Assembly: GCF_002786295.1 (NCBI RefSeq)
Contig: NZ_PGTC01000010.1
Span: 186,001 to 250,000, forward strand
Source: Pseudooceanicola marinus
GTDB lineage: Bacteria; Pseudomonadota; Alphaproteobacteria; Rhodobacterales; Rhodobacteraceae
Reading direction: 5' to 3'
DNA length: 64,000 nt
A program made the translations under genes and the position numbers. The notes beneath the pieces are model-generated. The model did not search any database. It was not told the origin of the DNA and was given only the letters and a program-made list of their open reading frames with translations. Below are positions 41,652 through 53,934 of this stretch, one piece after another (within the stretch, counting starts at the first letter, position 1; every line of letters begins with the position of its first letter).

Positions 41652-42939
41652 CGGCACCGGCGATGCGCCCGGGACGCGGGACGCAAGCGAGAAGCCTGAC
41701 TGGGCGCTGAGCCGCCGGGAGCGTCGCGCCAAGGCGCGGGCCGCAGCGGGCGAGCCGCCGCGGAAGCGGCGCGGCTGGATCCTCTGGCTGGTGCTGGCTC
41801 TCGCGCTGGCGGGTGGCGCGGCCTGGTACATCTCCGGCGGGGCCGAGAGGCTTGCCAGCTTGCGCGGCGAAGAGGGTGCGGAAGGTGAGGTCGCGAGCGA
41901 TGCTGCGCCGACAGAGGCCGCCGAACCGGCCGATCAGGTCATGCAACTGCTGCCCTCCGAATTGGCCGAGGTGCAGCCCGCCCGCCTGCGCGAGACGGTG
42001 AAGGCCACCGGCTCCCTGTCGCCGTCGCGGCAACTGGCGATCCCGGCGGAGGTTTCCGCCCGGGTGACCGAGGTGCTGGTGCGCGCGGGCGATGCGGTCG
42101 AGGCCGGTCAGCTTTTGGTGCAACTGGACGTGGAAACCCTGCGCAACCAGCTGGATCAGCAGCGCGCCACGGCCGAGGCCACCCGCGCGCAGCTGCGCCT
42201 GGCGCAGACCCAGCTGGAACGAACTCAGTCCCTGGTCGGTCGCGGCCTGTCGCCCGAAAGTCAGCTGGACGCCGGCCAGGCCGAGGTGGATCAACTGGCG
42301 GCTTCGCTGGCCGCGCAGGAGAAGGCCGTCGCGAATGCCGAGGAAAGCCTGAAGCACGCCCGCGTCGTGGCGCCCTTCGTCGGCGTGATCTCCGCGCGGG
42401 AGGTCGATCCGGGTGCCTATGTCGCCACCGGCACCGCGCTGCTGTCGCTAGTGGACCTGTCGACGCTGGAATTCGAGGCCGCCGTGCCCGTCCGCTACAC
42501 GCCCGAGCTGGCCGCCGGCCAGGTGGTCGAACTGTCGGTCGAAGGCGTTGCCGGCCGGGATTTCACCGGCACCGTCGACCGGATCAGCCCGGTGGCAATC
42601 GAGGGTACGCGCATGCTGCCCGTCTACGTGGTGATCGAGAACCCCGAGATCCTGCTGCGTGGCGGAATGTTCGCCGCCGGTCGCGTCGTGCTGGAGGAAA
42701 AGGAGGACGCCCTCGGCATCCCCGCCGACGCCCTGCGCGAGGATGACGACGGCCCCTTCGTTCTGAAACGCGACGGCGACCGTGTCGTGCGCCAGCCCGT
42801 CGAGGTCGCCCGCACCTGGGAGGCCGGCGCCGTGGTCGAGATCGCCGCGGGCCTGGAACCGGGTGACGTGATCGTCGCGCAACCGTTGGATCAGCTGCGC
42901 GCGGGCAGCCGGATCCTGGTGGTAGGAGAGGACCAATGA
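41638..42939 (+). CDS. RND efflux periplasmic adaptor of the second pump
   Basis: 433 residues. Unlike the other adaptors it has a charged cytoplasmic leader of about 45 residues before a single membrane anchor (GWILWLVLALALAGGAAWYISGG). Then comes a barrel-sandwich (SRQLAIPAEVSARVTEVLVRAGDAVEAGQLLVQLD), a coiled-coil hairpin (about 175-235), VVAPFVGVISAREVDPGAYVATGTALLSLVDLS and beta-barrel domains. It starts within the end of the regulator gene and overlaps the pump start by four bases. Confidence 0.9.
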   Translation: MAKTDGTGDAPGTRDASEKPDWALSRRERRAKARAAAGEPPRKRRGWILWLVLALALAGGAAWYISGGAERLASLRGEEGAEGEVASDAAPTEAAEPADQVMQLLPSELAEVQPARLRETVKATGSLSPSRQLAIPAEVSARVTEVLVRAGDAVEAGQLLVQLDVETLRNQLDQQRATAEATRAQLRLAQTQLERTQSLVGRGLSPESQLDAGQAEVDQLAASLAAQEKAVANAEESLKHARVVAPFVGVISAREVDPGAYVATGTALLSLVDLSTLEFEAAVPVRYTPELAAGQVVELSVEGVAGRDFTGTVDRISPVAIEGTRMLPVYVVIENPEILLRGGMFAAGRVVLEEKEDALGIPADALREDDDGPFVLKRDGDRVVRQPVEVARTWEAGAVVEIAAGLEPGDVIVAQPLDQLRAGSRILVVGEDQ

Positions 42940-45900
42940 TCCTCACCCGCATCTCGGTTGGCCAGCCGGTCTTTGCCACCATGGTCATGGTGGCCATGCT
43001 GGTGATCGGCCTCTTTTCCTACCAGCGCCTGCCGGTGGAACAGCTGCCGGACGTGGATTTCCCGGTGGTGGCCGTGGTCACCTCCTACCCCGGTGCCACG
43101 CCGGAGGCGGTGGAGGCCGACATCGTCGAACCGATCGAGGATGCGGTATCCACCATCTCGGGCCTCGACAGCATCCAGTCTACCGCCCAGACCAGCGCCT
43201 CCTTCGTGCTGATGATCTTCGATCTGGAGGTCGACAGCGCCACCGCCGCGCAGGAGGTGCGCGACAAGCTGGCCCAGATCGAGGGTGAGTTCCCGGATGC
43301 CGCGAATGAGCCGCAGATCCTGCGCTTCGATCCGAACGAGCTGCCGGTGCTGTCCATCGGGATCTCCTCCGACGAGATGTCCCAGGGGGCGATGACCCGG
43401 CTGGCCGAGGACGTGATCGCGACCCGGCTGGCCAATATCTCTGGCGTCGGGCGGGCCTCGGTCGTCGGGGGCTTGCCGCGCGAGGGGCAGATCGAGATCG
43501 ACCCGGATCGCCAGGCCGCCCTGGGGCTGGGCGTGTCCGAGGTGATCGCCGCCCTGCGCGCCGACAACACCGACCTGCCGGCGGGCGAAGTGACCGGCGG
43601 CACCAGCGCGCAGTCGGTGCAGGTGCAGGGCCGCATCCCCGCGCTGCGTGATTTCCGCGACATCATCATCGCCCGGCGGGGCGGCCAGCCCGTGCGCCTG
43701 GGCGACGTGGCCGACATCGGCCTGGACCTGGCGGACGAGGAAAGCCTGGCCATGTTGGACGGTCGCCGCGCGCTGGCCGTGGACGTGGTGAAAACCCAAG
43801 GGTCCAACACCGTCGCCGTGGCCGAGCAGGTGCGCGCCGAGCTGGAGCGCATGTCGCGCGAAAGCCAGTTCGAGGGCGTCAAACTGGAGGTGATCCGCGA
43901 CAACGCCAAGCCGGTGGAGGAAAGCTTCGAGTCGGTGCAGTCAATGCTGATCGAGGGGGCGCTGCTGGCCACCGCCATCGTCTTCCTCTTCCTGAACTCC
44001 TGGCGGTCCACCGTGATCACCGGGCTGACCCTGCCGATCTCGATCATCGGCACCATGGCGGTGATCTACTTCCTCGGTTTCACCCTGAACATGATGTCGA
44101 TGATGGCGCTGTCGCTGGCCGTCGGCATCCTGATCGACGACGCCATCGTGGTGCGCGAGAATATCATGCGCCACCTGCACATGGGCAAGACGCACCATGA
44201 CGCGGCGCTGGATGGCACCAACGAGATCGGCCTGGCCGTGCTGGCCACCACCCTGTCGATCGTCGCCGTCTTCCTGCCCGTGGCCTTCATGGAAGGCATC
44301 CTGGGCCGGTTCTTCCTGCAGTTCGGGGTCACGGTTTCGGTCGCGGTGCTGATCTCGCTTTTCGTGTCCTTCACGCTCGACCCGATGCTGTCCTCGGTCT
44401 GGTACGACCCCTCGGCGGCGCCGGATGCGAAACGCGGGATCGTCGGGCGCACGGTGGCGCAGTTCGACCGTTTCTTCGAATGGATCGGGCGGCGCTACGT
44501 GGCACTGCTGCGGATCTGCCTGCGCTGGCGCAAGATGACCCTGCTGTCGGCGGTGCTGGCCTTCGTGGCAGGGCTGGCGACCTTCCCGATGGTCGGGGCG
44601 GAGTTCGTGCCACCTGCCGACAACTCCGAAATCCAGATCGAGATGACCCTGCCCGTGGGCGCCACCATCGACCGCACGGCACGCAAGATCACCCAGGTTG
44701 ACCGCGTCCTGCGCGACGACTTCCCCGAGATCGTTGACACCTATGCCACCATCAACTCCGGCACGACCTCGGGCAGCAACGTGGCCACGATCTTCGCCCG
44801 CATGTCCCCGCCGCTGGAGCGCCAGCGGACGCCGGATGACCTGGCCGGTCCTGTGCGGGAGAGCCTGAAGACAGTGCCGGGCGCGGAGTACATCGTCTCC
44901 GCCGCTGGCGGTCTGGGCGGGGTCGAGGCACCGGTCCAAGTGAAGATCTTCGGCGACAACCTCGATGTGCTGGAACGGCTGGCGGCGGAGCTGGCCCGTG
45001 ACATGCGCGAGGTCGAGGGGCTGGTGGACGTGCGCACCTCTCTCGATGATCCGCAGCCCACCGTGGGCATCCGCATCGACCGTGACGCGGCTTCGGACCT
45101 GGGCGTCTCGCTGCGCCAGGTGGGGGACGCGCTGAACCCGATGCTCAGCGGCTCCACCGTGTCCGACTGGACCGACCCGCAGGGCAATTCAGTGGACGTG
45201 ACGATCCGCCTGCCGGAGGCCTTCCGCGATGACGTCTCGGCCCTGGGGGCGCTGCCGGTGGCCGCCGCGCCGGACGGCAGCGGGGTGATCCGCCTGGATC
45301 AGCTGGCCGAGGTGGAGCGCACCGAGGGCCCGGGCGAGATCAACCGCGAGGATCGCCAACGCTCGGTTCGGGTCACGGCGAACCTTGACGGGCTGACCAC
45401 GGGCGAGGTGACGCCCGGCGTGCAGGAGAAGATCGACGCCCTGGCCACGCCCCCGGGCTACCGCGCCACCATGGGGGGCGACGCCGAGGATATCGCCGAA
45501 ACCACCTCCTCCGCGGGCTCGGCCCTGCTGCTGGCGGTGATCTTCATCTACCTGGTGCTGGCCTCCCAATTCGGGTCCTTCCTGCAACCCTTCGCCATCA
45601 TGTCCTCGCTGCCGCTGGCGCTGATCGGGGTGATGCTGGGGCTGCTGGTCGGGGGATCCACGCTGAACATGTTCTCGGCCATCGGGTTCATCATGTTGAT
45701 GGGCCTGGTGGTGAAGAACGCCATCCTGCTGGTCGACAACGCCAACCAGCACGTGCGCGCGGGCTGGCACCTGTTCGATGCGCTGGTCGAGGCGGGCGCG
45801 ACGCGGTTCCGGCCCATCGTGATGACAACGCTGGCGATGATCTTCGGGATGATGCCCCTGGCGCTGAATCTGCACGGCGGGTCCGGGCAGAACGCGCCGA

Positions 45901-46037
45901 TGGCCCATGCGGTGATCGGCGGGCTGATCTCCTCCTCGGTGCTGACGCTGGTCGTGGTGCCGGTGATCCTGACCTACATGGATGCGCTCGGCCGCCGGGT
46001 GTCGGGGCTCTTTCCGCAGGCGCCCGATCAGGCCTGA
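42936..46037 (+). CDS. RND-family efflux pump permease (second system)
   Basis: 1033 residues with 12 predicted membrane helices. It opens [54 protein letters not shown], as in AcrB/MdtB-type pumps. The proton-relay Asp401-Asp402 lies in [36 protein letters not shown] is the matching helix 10 block with the relay Lys. It works with the adaptor just upstream. No outer-membrane channel gene accompanies either pump here. Confidence 0.94.
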   Translation: MILTRISVGQPVFATMVMVAMLVIGLFSYQRLPVEQLPDVDFPVVAVVTSYPGATPEAVEADIVEPIEDAVSTISGLDSIQSTAQTSASFVLMIFDLEVDSATAAQEVRDKLAQIEGEFPDAANEPQILRFDPNELPVLSIGISSDEMSQGAMTRLAEDVIATRLANISGVGRASVVGGLPREGQIEIDPDRQAALGLGVSEVIAALRADNTDLPAGEVTGGTSAQSVQVQGRIPALRDFRDIIIARRGGQPVRLGDVADIGLDLADEESLAMLDGRRALAVDVVKTQGSNTVAVAEQVRAELERMSRESQFEGVKLEVIRDNAKPVEESFESVQSMLIEGALLATAIVFLFLNSWRSTVITGLTLPISIIGTMAVIYFLGFTLNMMSMMALSLAVGILIDDAIVVRENIMRHLHMGKTHHDAALDGTNEIGLAVLATTLSIVAVFLPVAFMEGILGRFFLQFGVTVSVAVLISLFVSFTLDPMLSSVWYDPSAAPDAKRGIVGRTVAQFDRFFEWIGRRYVALLRICLRWRKMTLLSAVLAFVAGLATFPMVGAEFVPPADNSEIQIEMTLPVGATIDRTARKITQVDRVLRDDFPEIVDTYATINSGTTSGSNVATIFARMSPPLERQRTPDDLAGPVRESLKTVPGAEYIVSAAGGLGGVEAPVQVKIFGDNLDVLERLAAELARDMREVEGLVDVRTSLDDPQPTVGIRIDRDAASDLGVSLRQVGDALNPMLSGSTVSDWTDPQGNSVDVTIRLPEAFRDDVSALGALPVAAAPDGSGVIRLDQLAEVERTEGPGEINREDRQRSVRVTANLDGLTTGEVTPGVQEKIDALATPPGYRATMGGDAEDIAETTSSAGSALLLAVIFIYLVLASQFGSFLQPFAIMSSLPLALIGVMLGLLVGGSTLNMFSAIGFIMLMGLVVKNAILLVDNANQHVRAGWHLFDALVEAGATRFRPIVMTTLAMIFGMMPLALNLHGGSGQNAPMAHAVIGGLISSSVLTLVVVPVILTYMDALGRRVSGLFPQAPDQA

Positions 46038-46104
46038 GGCGCGTTACCATGCATTAAGACCTTTGGCCCATGCTGTCCGCGTGTGGACAGCAGAAGAGGG
46101 TCGG

Positions 46105-46371
46105 ATGGCTGAACAGCAGATCGAAGGCGTGGCGCAGATGCCCGACGGTGGCGGGATCGTCCTGACGGTGCTCGGCGGTGCCGCGGCCCTGGGGCTCGCC
46201 GGCGGTGCTCTCTCTCTGGGGGCGCCACTCGGGCTTGCGGCGCTGTTGTGGTTGATCGGGACGCCGGTGCTGGCACTGGTGGCTGGCGCGGCCTGGCTGC
46301 GCTGGCAAGGTCGACGCTACGACCGTCACAGCACTCCGGCTGTCACCCGGGTCGCGTCGGACGGGGCCTGA
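46105..46371 (+). CDS. Small membrane protein of unknown function
   Basis: 88 residues from the ATG at 46105, with GAGGG upstream. Two hydrophobic segments (IVLTVLGGAAALGLAGGALSLGAPLGLAALLWLIG and TPVLALVAGAAWLRW) are followed by a basic tail. I know no family for it. It lies 67 bp after the pump and could be co-transcribed or stand alone. Confidence 0.5.
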   Translation: MAEQQIEGVAQMPDGGGIVLTVLGGAAALGLAGGALSLGAPLGLAALLWLIGTPVLALVAGAAWLRWQGRRYDRHSTPAVTRVASDGA

Positions 46372-46490
46372 CGAGCAGGGGCAGGGGCATGTTGGCCAAC
46401 GCTGTGTCGCGTACCTGGATAGGCCGCTGTCGCTGGCGGTTGCCGGTGACGCCAGGATGACAGCCCGCATGGCGGCTGCTATCGAGGGGG

Positions 46491-47762
46491 ATGGACGCCT
46501 CTGACCTTCCACGCCCCGCCGCTGAGGCCCAGGGCGAAACCGACCGCTACCGATTGAAGCGCGAGGCGATCATCGCCGCCGCGGCCCGGCAGATTGCAGG
46601 GCGGGGCCTGAAGGGGCTGACCCTTGTGGGCGTGGCCGCAATGGTGGGGCTGAACACCAATTCCGTCACCTACTACTTCCGCAAGAAGGACCTGCTGGCC
46701 GAGGCTGCGGTCGAGGATGCGCTGACCCGCTTCGCCCGTGTCGTGGACCCGGATGACGCACCGGAACTTGGCCCGCGGGCCTACCTGTGTGCAGTGCTGG
46801 CCCGCAACTTTGCCCTGGCCGCCGCGATCCGCCGGGACGAAGAGGCGCCGCTGACCGTGTTGTCGGACATGCGCGCGCTGGAGGAACCCGCGCGCAGCCG
46901 GCTGATCTCGCGCTACTTCGAGCTGGTCGCCCGCGTGGCCGAGCGGATCGGCCCCTGCGAGGCGGAGCCGGGGACGGGCGAGACAGGCGGCAAGGGCCGG
47001 GCGCTGGCCCGCGCGCAGCTCCTTTGCGACGTGTTGCACTGGTCGCGCACCTGGCTGCGCCTCTACGCGGTGGAGGATTTTCCCCGCGTCGAGGCTCGGC
47101 TGGCGGATCTGCTGGAGCATGGGCTGGCGCCTTCGGGGCAGGGGTGGCAGGTTGCCCCTTTGCGGGTCGAAGAGCAGGAGGCGCCGCCGCCTGGCGCCTC
47201 GCCCGAGGCCTACCTGCGGGTCGCCACGCGGCTGATCAACGACCGGGGCTATCGCGGCGCCTCCGTCGAGCGCATCGCCGGAGAGCTGCAACTGTCGAAG
47301 GGCAGTTTCTACCACCACCTGTCCGGCAAGGACGACCTGGTGCGCGCCTGTTTCGACCGCTCCTTCAGCCGGGTCACGGCGACCCAGCACCGGGCCGCAG
47401 CCCTGCCGTTGAGCGAATGGGAAAAGCTGGGCACCGCCATCTCGACGCTGCTGGAGGCCCAGCTGGGCGGGGAGGAACCGCTTCTGCGCGACACGGCGCT
47501 GCTGGCCCTGCCGGAGGAGATCCGGCCGGAGGCCATCGCCCGGTCAGACCGGCTGGCGCGGCGTTTCGCCGGGATGATCTCGGACGGGATCGCCGAGGGT
47601 ACGATCCGGGCGGTGGACCCGGCCATCGCCTCGCAATGCGTGATGGGGCTGATCAATTCGGCGGTGGACATGGCCGCGCGCGCCGGGCGTTGGCCCTCGC
47701 GCGCGGCGCTGATCCGCGACTATGCCGATCCGCTGATGACCGGTTTCTTCCCGAAGGGCTGA
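46491..47762 (+). CDS. Tandem TetR-family regulator (two TetR modules in one protein)
   Basis: 423 residues, about twice a normal TetR protein; ATG at 46491 behind GAGGGGG. The first helix-turn-helix is at 22-70 (KREAIIAAAARQIAGRGLKGLTLVGVAAMVGLNTNSVTYYFRKKDLLA) and the second at about 236-285 (YLRVATRLINDRGYRGASVERIAGELQLSKGSFYHHLSGKDDLV). Each is followed by a helical ligand-like domain. A monomer may therefore act like a covalent dimer with two different recognition helices. It is followed by the convergent tex gene only 9 bp away. Target genes are unknown. Confidence 0.88.
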   Translation: MDASDLPRPAAEAQGETDRYRLKREAIIAAAARQIAGRGLKGLTLVGVAAMVGLNTNSVTYYFRKKDLLAEAAVEDALTRFARVVDPDDAPELGPRAYLCAVLARNFALAAAIRRDEEAPLTVLSDMRALEEPARSRLISRYFELVARVAERIGPCEAEPGTGETGGKGRALARAQLLCDVLHWSRTWLRLYAVEDFPRVEARLADLLEHGLAPSGQGWQVAPLRVEEQEAPPPGASPEAYLRVATRLINDRGYRGASVERIAGELQLSKGSFYHHLSGKDDLVRACFDRSFSRVTATQHRAAALPLSEWEKLGTAISTLLEAQLGGEEPLLRDTALLALPEEIRPEAIARSDRLARRFAGMISDGIAEGTIRAVDPAIASQCVMGLINSAVDMAARAGRWPSRAALIRDYADPLMTGFFPKG

Positions 47763-47771
47763 GGCTGGGCC

Positions 47772-50144
47772 TCAACGCTTCTTCATCGCGTCCATCAGGG
47801 CCGCGCCCAGCGCGCCGGGCGCGTCGCTCTTCGGCCCGCTCTGGCCACCGCGCGGGGCGCCTCCGCCCCCGCTGCGCCCCTTGGGGCCACCGCGTCCGCC
47901 GCCATTGCCGCGCGGAGCCGCGGGGCCGGTGTCGCGTTCGCGTTTCGCATCGCGGGCCGAGGCGCCGCCGTCCTTCTTCATCGACAGGCCGATGCGTTTG
48001 CGCGGCGCGTCCACCTCGGTGACCGTGACCTTCACCACGTCGCCCGCCTTCACCACCTCATGCGGATCCTTGACGAAGCGGTCGGCCAGCTGGCTGACGT
48101 GGACCAGCCCGTCCTGGTGCACCCCGATGTCGACGAAGGCGCCGAAGGCCGCGACGTTGGTCACCGTGCCTTCCAGCACCATGCCGGGGCGCAGGTCCGA
48201 GATCTCCTCGATCCCGTCGGCAAAGCTGGCGGTCTTGAAGCTGGGGCGCGGGTCGCGGCCGGGCTTTTCCAGTTCCGACAGGATGTCACGCACGGTGGGC
48301 AGGCCGAAGCGGTCATCGACGAACTGTTCCGCGCGCAGCCCCTTCAGCGCCTGCTCGTTGCCCATGATCTGCCGCAGGTCGCGACCACAGGCCGAGACGA
48401 TCTTGCGCGCCACGTCGTAGGCTTCGGGGTGCACGGCGGAGGCATCCAGCGGCTCGGACCCGTCGCGGATGCGCAGGAAGCCCGCGCATTGCTCAAACGC
48501 GCGCGGACCGAGGCGCGCCACCTTCAGCAGATCGCGGCGCGAGCGGAAGGCGCCCTCCATCTCGCGGTGTGCCACGATGGCCTCGGCGAGGCCCGGGCCC
48601 AGGCCCGAGACATGGGACAGCAGCGCCGCCGAGGCGGTGTTCAGGTCGACACCCACGGCGTTCACCGCATCCTCGACCACCGCTTCCAGCGACTTGGCCA
48701 GGCGGTGCTGGTCGACATCGTGCTGGTACTGGCCCACCCCGATGCTTTTCGGTTCGATCTTCACCAGCTCGGCCAGTGGATCCTGAAGGCGCCGCGCAAT
48801 GGAGACCGCGCCGCGCAAGCTGACGTCGAGATCGGGAAACTCCCGCGCCGCCAGTTCGGAGGCCGAGTAGACCGAGGCGCCGGCCTCGCTGACCACGACC
48901 TTGGTGGGCTTTTCCACGCTGTCGGGCAGGCGTTTCAGGGCGTCAGCCACAAGCCGTTCGGTTTCGCGGCTTGCGGTGCCGTTGCCGATGGCGATCAGGC
49001 CGACGTTGTGTTTCGCGACCATGGCCAGGATGGCGCGGCTTGCGCCCTCGACGTCCTTCTTCGGCTGGAAGGGGTAGAGCGTATCGGTCGCCAGCAGCTT
49101 GCCCGTTTCATCCACCACGGCAGCCTTGACGCCGGTACGGATGCCCGGGTCGAGGCCCAGGGTCGCCTTGGCGCCCGCGGGGGCGGCCAGCAGCAGGTCC
49201 TTGAGGTTGCGGGCAAAGACGGCGATGGCCTCGTCATGGGCGCGGGTGCGCATGTCCGACAAGAGGTCAAGCGTCATCGACAGCGACAGTTTCACCCGCC
49301 AGGTCCAACCGGCGACCTTGCGCAGCCAGGCATCGCCCGGCCCGGTGCCGCTCGCGCCCAGCTTCGCGGCGATCATGTCCACGGGGCGGTCGGCCTGATC
49401 CTCGGCCGGGACGATTTCCACCGTCACCACGCCCTCGTTGGAGGCGCGCAGCATGGCCAGGGCCCGGTGCGAGGGCACCTTGGCCCAGCTTTCGGTATGG
49501 TCGAAGTAGTCGGAGAACTTGGCGCCTTCCTGTTCCTTGCCCTCGACCACGCGGGCGCGGATCACCGCCGCGCGCTGCATGAAATCCCGCAGGGCGCCCA
49601 CCAGATCGGCGTCCTCAGCCAGCCGCTCGGTCAGGATGTCCCGCGCCCCGTTCAGCGCGGCCTTGGTGTCCGGCACGGCCTCGGTGACGTAACCGGCGGC
49701 CAGGGCCTCCGGGTCGGCGGCGTGATCGGCCAGGATCGCCTCGGCCAGCGGCTCCAGCCCGTTCTCCTTGGCGATCATCGCCTTGGTGCGGCGCTTGGGC
49801 TTGTAGGGCAGGTAGATGTCTTCCAGCTGCGCCTTGGTCTCGGCCCGGGCAATGGACAGGGCCAGCTCATCCGTCAGTTTGTCCTGTGAATCGATGGACT
49901 TGAGGATGGCGCCGCGCCGGTCCTCCAACTCCCGCAGGTAGGCCAGGCGGTCGGCCAGGGTGCGCAGCTGCGTGTCGTCGAGGCCCCCGGTCACTTCCTT
50001 CCGGTAGCGGGCGACGAAGGGCACCGTGGCGCCTTCGTCCAGCAGGGTGACGGCGGCGCTGACCTGTTCGGGCCGGGCGCTGATCTCTGTCGCGATCAGG
50101 CGGGCGATACGGGGGGCGGCGTCGGTGGGGGCGGGGGTGCTCAC
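47772..50144 (-). CDS. tex: Tex-family transcription accessory protein (S1 RNA-binding)
   Basis: 790 residues from the GTG at 50144, which has GAGG eight bases upstream; an ATG 57 bases earlier lacks a good site. The N-terminal helical domain begins [39 protein letters not shown]. The YqgF/RNase H-like domain has [20 protein letters not shown], a helix-hairpin-helix region follows ([28 protein letters not shown]), and S1 spans about 645-720 ([36 protein letters not shown]). The tail is a Gly/Arg-rich stretch that could add RNA affinity. Tex proteins bind RNA and RNA polymerase. Confidence 0.95.
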   Translation of the reverse strand: MSTPAPTDAAPRIARLIATEISARPEQVSAAVTLLDEGATVPFVARYRKEVTGGLDDTQLRTLADRLAYLRELEDRRGAILKSIDSQDKLTDELALSIARAETKAQLEDIYLPYKPKRRTKAMIAKENGLEPLAEAILADHAADPEALAAGYVTEAVPDTKAALNGARDILTERLAEDADLVGALRDFMQRAAVIRARVVEGKEQEGAKFSDYFDHTESWAKVPSHRALAMLRASNEGVVTVEIVPAEDQADRPVDMIAAKLGASGTGPGDAWLRKVAGWTWRVKLSLSMTLDLLSDMRTRAHDEAIAVFARNLKDLLLAAPAGAKATLGLDPGIRTGVKAAVVDETGKLLATDTLYPFQPKKDVEGASRAILAMVAKHNVGLIAIGNGTASRETERLVADALKRLPDSVEKPTKVVVSEAGASVYSASELAAREFPDLDVSLRGAVSIARRLQDPLAELVKIEPKSIGVGQYQHDVDQHRLAKSLEAVVEDAVNAVGVDLNTASAALLSHVSGLGPGLAEAIVAHREMEGAFRSRRDLLKVARLGPRAFEQCAGFLRIRDGSEPLDASAVHPEAYDVARKIVSACGRDLRQIMGNEQALKGLRAEQFVDDRFGLPTVRDILSELEKPGRDPRPSFKTASFADGIEEISDLRPGMVLEGTVTNVAAFGAFVDIGVHQDGLVHVSQLADRFVKDPHEVVKAGDVVKVTVTEVDAPRKRIGLSMKKDGGASARDAKRERDTGPAAPRGNGGGRGGPKGRSGGGGAPRGGQSGPKSDAPGALGAALMDAMKKR

Positions 50145-50372
50145 AGGTAGGACCTCGTCTGATGGGACCGCCTTTCTAGCCGCGCGCCGGGGCACCGCCA
50201 AGGGGATTTGGCCGCCCCGGCGGCGCCCTGCCGGGCTGCCTCGCGGGCGGGCAGTTCCGCCACGGTTGCCACGTCACCCGCCTGCACCCTGCACAATCCG
50301 TTGCCAGCGGACGGCAAAGCATGGAAGCCTGAGCGGGACCATTCCAGGACGCAATTGCCAAAAGGCGGACTC

Positions 50373-53300
50373 ATGTCGATCAAGGCGGCCATTCATCACC
50401 TGACCCACTACAAATACGACCGGCCGGTCACGCTGGGGCCACAGATCATCCGTCTGCGACCGGCACCGCATTCGCGCACCCGGGTCATTTCCCATTCGCT
50501 GAAGGTCACGCCGGAGAAGCATTTCGTGAACCTGCAGCAGGACGTCTACGGCAACTGGATGGCGCGCTATGTCTTCCCCGAGCCGGTGCGCGAGTTCAAG
50601 ATCGAGGTCGATCTTGTGGCCGACATGTCGGTCTACAACCCCTTCGATTTCTTTGTCGAGGACGTGGCCGAGGTCTGGCCCTTCGACTACCCTGACGACA
50701 TCAAGGGTGACCTGAAGGTCTATCGCAAGCCGCTGCGCCCCGGAAAACGGATGAAGGCGCTTCTGGCCACCATCGACCGCAGCGAGCAGCGCACCGTCGA
50801 CATGCTGGTCGGGCTGAACGCCCACCTGGCCGAGATGATCGGCTATGTCATACGGATGGAGCCGGGGGTGCAGACCCCGGAAGAGACGCTGAAAATCGGC
50901 AAGGGGTCTTGCCGCGATACGTCGTGGCTGTTGATCGACATCCTACGGCACCTCGGTTTCGCGGCACGATTTGTGTCGGGTTACCTGATCCAGCTGAAAC
51001 CGGACCTGGAGGCGCTGGATGGCCCCTCGGGCACCGATCACGATTTCACCGACCTGCACGCCTGGGCCGAGGTCTATCTGCCCGGCGCGGGCTGGATCGG
51101 CCTGGATCCGACCAGCGGCCTGTTGACCGGGGAAAGCCACATCCCCCTGGCCGCCACGCCGCACTATTCCAACGCTGCCCCGATCGCCGGGGGCTTTTCT
51201 TCGGATGGCGCGCCGGAGGTCGATTTCGACTTCGACATGACCGTGACCCGCGTGGCGGAACATCCGCGCATCTCCAAACCCTTCTCGGAGGAGGCCTGGG
51301 AGGCGCTGAACGACCTGGGCGGCAAGGTGGATGAGGCGATTGCCGCCGCCGACATGCGCCTGACCATGGGCGGCGAGCCGACCTTCGTGTCGATCGACGA
51401 CTTCGAAAGCGCCGAATGGAACACCGCCGCCGTGGGCCCGATGAAACGCGGGCTGGCCGACGGGCTGATCCGGCGGCTGCGGGACCGTTTCGCGCCGGGC
51501 GGCTTCCTGCATTACGGCCAGGGCAAGTGGTATCCGGGCGAGACGCTGCCGCGCTGGACCTTCTCCCTCTACTGGCGCCAGGACGGCAAGCCGGTGTGGA
51601 AGAACGCCGACCTGATCGCCAAGGAAAAGGATGACCAGGACCTGCCACCCGAGAAGGGCGATGCCTTCCTGAAGGCCATGGCCAAGGTTCTGGGGGTCGA
51701 GGAGGACTGCGTGCAGCCCGCCTATGAGGATCCGGCGGAATGGATCCTGAAAGAGGCGCAACTGCCCGATAACGTCACCCCGCAGAACTCCAAGCTGAAG
51801 AACCCGGAAGAGCGCAACCGCATCGTGCGGGTCTTCGAGCGGGGGCTGACGAAACCCTCGGGGCACGTCCTGCCGATCCAGCGTTGGCAGGGGCGCTCCA
51901 GCTCGGGCCGTTGGCAGACCGAGCTGTGGCAGTTCCGGCGCGGCCATATCTTCCTGATCCCCGGCGACAGTCCGGTGGGTTACCGCATGCCGCTCGACTC
52001 GCTGCCGCATGTGCCGGAGTCGCGCTATCCCTACATCAACCCCGCCGATCCCACGGTCGAGCGGGGCGATCTGCCCGATTTCGATGCCGAGGAGGCCACG
52101 GAGACCCCGGAGGAGGGGGGCTTTAAGCGGGACGCGCGCGAAGAGGGGCACCCTTCGGGCGCCGAGGCCCGGGTCGAGGCTCGCGCCGCGATCCAGGCCC
52201 GGCTTGAGGGGCGCGCCGACAGCGACCAGGCGCGCGCCAGCTTCCGCCCCGATGCGGAACAGCAATCGGTCAGCGAGCAGCAGATGGTGGGCGACTCCGG
52301 CGCGGGCGCCGTGCGCACCGCCCTGGCGGTGGAGCCGCGCGACGGGCGCCTGTGCGTCTTCATGCCCCCCGTGACCACGGTGGAGGATTACCTGGAGCTT
52401 CTGGCGGCCGCCGAGGCCGCGGCGGAAGAACTGGACCTGCCGGTGCATATCGAGGGCTACGCGCCGCCCCATGATCCGCGCCTGAACGTGATCCGCGTGG
52501 CCCCAGATCCGGGCGTGATCGAGGTGAACGTGCATCCCGCGTCCACCTGGGACGAATGCCGGTCGATCACCGAGGCGGTCTATGAAGAGGCCCGCCTGAC
52601 CCGGCTGGGTGCCGACAAGTTCATGATCGACGGCAAGCACACCGGCACGGGCGGCGGCAACCATGTTGTCGTCGGGGGCGCCACCACCAACGACAGCCCC
52701 TTCCTGCGCCGCCCGGACCTGCTGCGCAGCCTCGTGCTGCACTGGCAGCGGCATCCGGCGATGTCCTACCTCTTCTCCGGTCTCTTCATTGGCCCAACCA
52801 GCCAGGCGCCGCGCGTGGACGAGGGCCGGGCTGACAACCTCTACGAGCTGGAGATCGCGCTGAGCCAGATCCCGGCGCCGGGTCAGGGGGTGCAACCGCT
52901 GCCGTGGCTGACCGACCGGCTGCTGCGCAACCTGCTGACCGATGTCACCGGCAACACCCACCGGGCCGAGATCTGTATCGATAAGCTGTTCTCGCCCGAT
53001 GGGCCCACGGGGCGCCTCGGGCTGGTCGAGTTCCGCGGCTTCGAGATGCCGCCCGATCCGCGCATGTCCCTGGCCCAGCAACTGCTGATCCGGGCGCTTC
53101 TGGTGCGCTACTGGAATGCGCCCATGGGCGGGGATTTCACCCGCTGGGGCACCACGTTGCATGATCGCTTCATGCTGCCGCATTTCGTCTGGGAGGATTT
53201 CATGGACGTGCTGGGCGACCTGCGCCGCCACGGCTTCGACTTCCGCCCCGACTGGTACGTGGCCCAGCAGGAGTTCCGCTTCCCCTTCTGCGGCGAGGTC

Positions 53301-53828
53301 GAATATGAGGGCGTCCACCTGGAGCTGCGTCAGGCGTTGGAGCCCTGGCATGTGCTGGGCGAGACCGGCGCCATCGGCGGCACGGTGCGCTACACCGACA
53401 GCTCGACCGAGCGGTTGCAGGTGAAGCTGTCGGGCGCCGATCCCGGGCGGTACGCGGTGACCTGCAACGGGCGCCGCCTGCCGATGACCAAGACCGACAG
53501 CGCGGGCGTGTCGGTGGCCGGGCTGCGCTACAAGGCCTGGCAGCCGCCCGAGGCGATGCATCCGGTGATTCCGGTGCACGCGCCGCTGACGCTGGACATC
53601 TTCGACACCTGGTCGGGCCGCGCCATCGGCGGCTGTACCTACCACGTCGCGCACCCAGGCGGGCGCAACTATGATACCTTCCCGGTGAACGCGAACGAGG
53701 CCGAGGCGCGCCGCCTGGCCCGCTTCGAACCCTTTGGCCACAACCCCGGCGCCTACCTGCCGCCGCAGGAAATATATCACCGCGAATTCCCGATGACCCT
53801 TGATTTACGGCGCGGTCCGGGCATCTAG
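50373..53828 (+). CDS. Large transglutaminase-like / DUF2126 protein
   Basis: 1151 residues; ATG at 50373 behind AAAAGGCGGA. Residues 1-80 are the bacterial transglutaminase N-terminal region ([26 protein letters not shown]). A transglutaminase-like papain-fold core follows with catalytic Cys180 (GSCRD), His229 (DLHAWAEVY) and Asp245 (GLDPTSG). From about 290 the DUF2126 region begins ([17 protein letters not shown]), running to the end and interrupted by an acidic, Ala/Arg-rich linker at about 565-645. In this family the fold more often cleaves or transfers amide bonds than cross-links proteins. It leads a three-gene cluster with an ATP-grasp/alpha-E protein and a second, smaller transglutaminase-like protein. 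The product is unknown. Confidence 0.9.
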   Translation: MSIKAAIHHLTHYKYDRPVTLGPQIIRLRPAPHSRTRVISHSLKVTPEKHFVNLQQDVYGNWMARYVFPEPVREFKIEVDLVADMSVYNPFDFFVEDVAEVWPFDYPDDIKGDLKVYRKPLRPGKRMKALLATIDRSEQRTVDMLVGLNAHLAEMIGYVIRMEPGVQTPEETLKIGKGSCRDTSWLLIDILRHLGFAARFVSGYLIQLKPDLEALDGPSGTDHDFTDLHAWAEVYLPGAGWIGLDPTSGLLTGESHIPLAATPHYSNAAPIAGGFSSDGAPEVDFDFDMTVTRVAEHPRISKPFSEEAWEALNDLGGKVDEAIAAADMRLTMGGEPTFVSIDDFESAEWNTAAVGPMKRGLADGLIRRLRDRFAPGGFLHYGQGKWYPGETLPRWTFSLYWRQDGKPVWKNADLIAKEKDDQDLPPEKGDAFLKAMAKVLGVEEDCVQPAYEDPAEWILKEAQLPDNVTPQNSKLKNPEERNRIVRVFERGLTKPSGHVLPIQRWQGRSSSGRWQTELWQFRRGHIFLIPGDSPVGYRMPLDSLPHVPESRYPYINPADPTVERGDLPDFDAEEATETPEEGGFKRDAREEGHPSGAEARVEARAAIQARLEGRADSDQARASFRPDAEQQSVSEQQMVGDSGAGAVRTALAVEPRDGRLCVFMPPVTTVEDYLELLAAAEAAAEELDLPVHIEGYAPPHDPRLNVIRVAPDPGVIEVNVHPASTWDECRSITEAVYEEARLTRLGADKFMIDGKHTGTGGGNHVVVGGATTNDSPFLRRPDLLRSLVLHWQRHPAMSYLFSGLFIGPTSQAPRVDEGRADNLYELEIALSQIPAPGQGVQPLPWLTDRLLRNLLTDVTGNTHRAEICIDKLFSPDGPTGRLGLVEFRGFEMPPDPRMSLAQQLLIRALLVRYWNAPMGGDFTRWGTTLHDRFMLPHFVWEDFMDVLGDLRRHGFDFRPDWYVAQQEFRFPFCGEVEYEGVHLELRQALEPWHVLGETGAIGGTVRYTDSSTERLQVKLSGADPGRYAVTCNGRRLPMTKTDSAGVSVAGLRYKAWQPPEAMHPVIPVHAPLTLDIFDTWSGRAIGGCTYHVAHPGGRNYDTFPVNANEAEARRLARFEPFGHNPGAYLPPQEIYHREFPMTLDLRRGPGI

Positions 53829-53934
53829 AGGGGCCTGACCCGGGCGATCTCCGCCCGGGCCGTCGCACCCCGGGAGGAGACAGCATGACCGGCCAGCCCC
53901 AGTTCGGCAGGCGACATCGCGAGGAGGTTTCGCG

